Origin: Winogradskyella marincola | GTDB lineage: Bacteria; Bacteroidota; Bacteroidia; Flavobacteriales; Flavobacteriaceae | Direction: 5' to 3' | DNA: 64,000 bases | NCBI RefSeq assembly: GCF_029624125.1 | Contig: NZ_JARSBN010000003.1 | Location: forward strand, 310,001 to 374,000 | Shown: positions 62,447 to 64,000 of the stretch, piece by piece | Numbering within the stretch: position 1 is the stretch's first letter | How the letters are laid out: each line of letters starts with the position of its first letter | The notes under the pieces: model-generated | Seen by the model: only the letters and a program-made list of their open reading frames with translations | What the model was told of the DNA's origin: nothing | Database searches by the model: none | Translations under genes and position numbers: made by a program

Positions 62447-63013
62447 ATGGCAAGTACATCAGATATTCGCAACGGATTATGTATTAGATACAATCACGAT
62501 ATTTATAAAATTATTGAATTTTTACATGTAAAGCCTGGTAAAGGTCCTGCTTTTGTAAGAACAAAACTAAAGAGTGTAACTACCGGAAAAGTTATAGATA
62601 ATACTTTTTCTGCTGGTCATAAAATTGATGACGTAAGAGTTGAAACACACAAGTTTCAGTATTTATATAATGATGGAGAATACTATCATTTTATGAATGA
62701 AGCAGATTATTCTCAAATTCAATTAACAGAAGGTGCCTTAGATAGACCAGATTTAATGAAAGAAGGTGAGATTGTAACAATTCAAATCAACACAGAAGAT
62801 AATATGCCGTTATCAGTAGATATGCCTGCAACTGTTATTTTAGAAATTACACATACAGAGCCAGGTGTTAAAGGTAATACTGCAACAAACGCTACAAAAC
62901 CAGCAACTGTAGAAACCGGAGCTACTGTTAATGTTCCTCTTTTTATCAATGAAGGAGATAAGATTAAAATAGAAACTGAAAAAGGAACTTACAAAGAGCG
63001 TATTAAGGAATAA
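62447..63013 (+). CDS. efp: Elongation factor P
   Basis: The 188-residue translation factor relieves ribosome stalling at polyproline stretches. Domain I has HVKPGKGPAFVRTKLKSV, in which Lys32-Lys34 region forms the tip that reaches the peptidyl-transferase centre. Domains II and III (OB folds) carry ATVILEITHTEPGVKG and VPLFINEGDKIKIETEKGTY. It is embedded in the lpx operon, 21 bases after lpxA and directly abutting the second lpxD. The usual EF-P-modifying enzymes are not in this window. Confidence 0.97.
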   Translation: MASTSDIRNGLCIRYNHDIYKIIEFLHVKPGKGPAFVRTKLKSVTTGKVIDNTFSAGHKIDDVRVETHKFQYLYNDGEYYHFMNEADYSQIQLTEGALDRPDLMKEGEIVTIQINTEDNMPLSVDMPATVILEITHTEPGVKGNTATNATKPATVETGATVNVPLFINEGDKIKIETEKGTYKERIKE

Positions 63014-63949
63014 ATGAAATTTCCAAAGCCATATACTCTAAAAGAAATTGCCAATTTAATCGGTACAGATTATGTTGGTTCTGATGATTTTCCAGTTTTA
63101 GGCATGAACGAAATTCATGTTGTAGAACCAGGTGATATCGTTTTTGTAGATCATCCTAAATACTACGATAAAGCACTTCAATCTGCAGCTACAATTGTCT
63201 TAATCAATAAAGAGGTGGAATGCCCAGAAGGTAAAGCGCTTTTAATTTCAGACGATCCTTTTAAAGACTTCAATAAGTTAACGCTTCATTTTAAACCATT
63301 TAAATCATCTAATGTTTCTATTGCTGAGGATTCTAAAATTGGTGAAGGTACAATTATACAACCCAATTGCTTCATTGGTCATAATGTTACCATTGGAAAA
63401 AACTGTGTTATTCATTCTAATGTTAGTATATATGATGATGCTGTTATTGGAGATAACGTCATTATCCATGCTAATACAGTTTTAGGTGGTAGTGCATTCT
63501 ATTACAAAAAAAGACCAGAAGGATTTGATCAGTTAATTTCTGGAGGTCGCGTTGTAATAGAAAACAATGTCGATATAGGTGCTGGTTGTACCATAGATAA
63601 AGGAGTAACTGGAGATACTACAATAAAAGAAGGTACAAAAATAGATAATCAGGTACAAATTGGACATGATACTATTATTGGTAAAAAATGCTTAATTGCC
63701 TCTCATGTAGGTATTGCAGGTTGTACTGTAATTGAAGACGAAGTTACTATTTGGGGACAAGTAGGCATTACTAGTGGAGTTACAATCGGAACTAAAGCTG
63801 TTATTTCGGCTAAGGCAGGTGTAAGTAAGTCTCTAGAAGGTCACAAAAGTTATTTTGGGATTCCTGCAGATGATTTTAGGTCTAAATACAAAGAGATTGC
63901 ATCGATTAAAAAAATCCCTGAAATTCTTCAAAAATTAAAAGATTTATAA
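63014..63949 (+). CDS. Second LpxD-like N-acyltransferase paralogue
   Basis: The 311-residue LpxD-family protein is distinct from the one at 59127. Its N-terminal domain ([40 protein letters not shown]) and hexapeptide region match the family. The catalytic His is in [19 protein letters not shown] near residue 220. It is about 30 residues shorter than LpxD at the C-terminus. The stop of efp and this ATG are adjacent with no gap. It may acylate a different nucleotide sugar or use a different acyl chain; its exact role is not established. Confidence 0.88.
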   Translation: MKFPKPYTLKEIANLIGTDYVGSDDFPVLGMNEIHVVEPGDIVFVDHPKYYDKALQSAATIVLINKEVECPEGKALLISDDPFKDFNKLTLHFKPFKSSNVSIAEDSKIGEGTIIQPNCFIGHNVTIGKNCVIHSNVSIYDDAVIGDNVIIHANTVLGGSAFYYKKRPEGFDQLISGGRVVIENNVDIGAGCTIDKGVTGDTTIKEGTKIDNQVQIGHDTIIGKKCLIASHVGIAGCTVIEDEVTIWGQVGITSGVTIGTKAVISAKAGVSKSLEGHKSYFGIPADDFRSKYKEIASIKKIPEILQKLKDL

Positions 63950-64000
63950 TTCCTAACAGAAAAAATAAAAAGGGCTCGTAAATACGTTTCAAAAGACTTA
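63950..64000. other. Right window edge, no gene seen
   Basis: Fifty-one AT-rich bases follow the second lpxD paralogue. I see no open frame, terminator or promoter in the part available. Confidence 0.5.

Overview
The window is an AT-rich stretch of chromosome from a member of the Flavobacteriaceae (Bacteroidota), probably marine. Pointers seen in the sequence: a PorX response regulator and a protein with a type IX secretion (T9SS) sorting tail, a fused LpxC-FabZ gene in an lpxD / lpxC-fabZ / lpxA / efp / second-lpxD cluster, start codons without Shine-Dalgarno sequences, and many perfect copies of the Bacteroidota -7 promoter box TAnnTTTG just upstream of genes. Genus and species cannot be fixed from the sequence alone. 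I found no rRNA, tRNA, CRISPR array, insertion sequence or prophage.

Positions 1-12,200 hold mixed single genes: a cut-off secreted protein, a family 2 glycosyltransferase, an M61 lipoprotein peptidase, a TIGR02757 protein, a pair of DUF3857/transglutaminase-like exported proteins (the second without catalytic residues), an unknown exported protein, the GTPase/ATPase YchF and an SRPBCC protein. Positions 12,281-17,477 form a topoisomerase IV operon (parE, two small membrane proteins, parC). Positions 17,493-23,605 carry TerC, a small lipoprotein, an XRE regulator facing an M14 carboxypeptidase across an operator-rich gap, an Lrp/AsnC regulator, aroB and proline dehydrogenase.

Positions 23,646-53,111 are one large surface-polysaccharide locus, on the minus strand except for one gene. 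It encodes a Wzc-like tyrosine kinase, Wza-like export protein, membrane 4,6-dehydratase, aminotransferase, PglC-like initiating sugar-phosphate transferase, four GT4 glycosyltransferases, an asparagine-synthase-type amidotransferase, a TupA-like ATP-grasp ligase, a hexapeptide acetyltransferase, Wzx flippase, Wzy polymerase, an MBOAT/SGNH acylation pair, an acyltransferase-3, an alpha/beta hydrolase, UDP-glucose dehydrogenase and a UDP-glucuronate 4-epimerase-like enzyme. The exception, on the plus strand between wzx and wzy, is a 1225-residue T9SS-exported pectate-lyase-family protein with eight 71-residue repeats. The predicted supply of UDP-GlcA and UDP-GalA, the acylation and amidation genes, and the embedded lyase together suggest a decorated uronic-acid polymer that is trimmed by its own lyase, much as alginate is. 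This is the most interesting hypothesis in the window.

Positions 53,193-63,949 return to core functions: a DUF4258 protein, alanine dehydrogenase, a small membrane protein preceded by an overlapping 47-residue exported peptide, TsaE, PorX, an HD phosphohydrolase, and the lipid A / EF-P operon.
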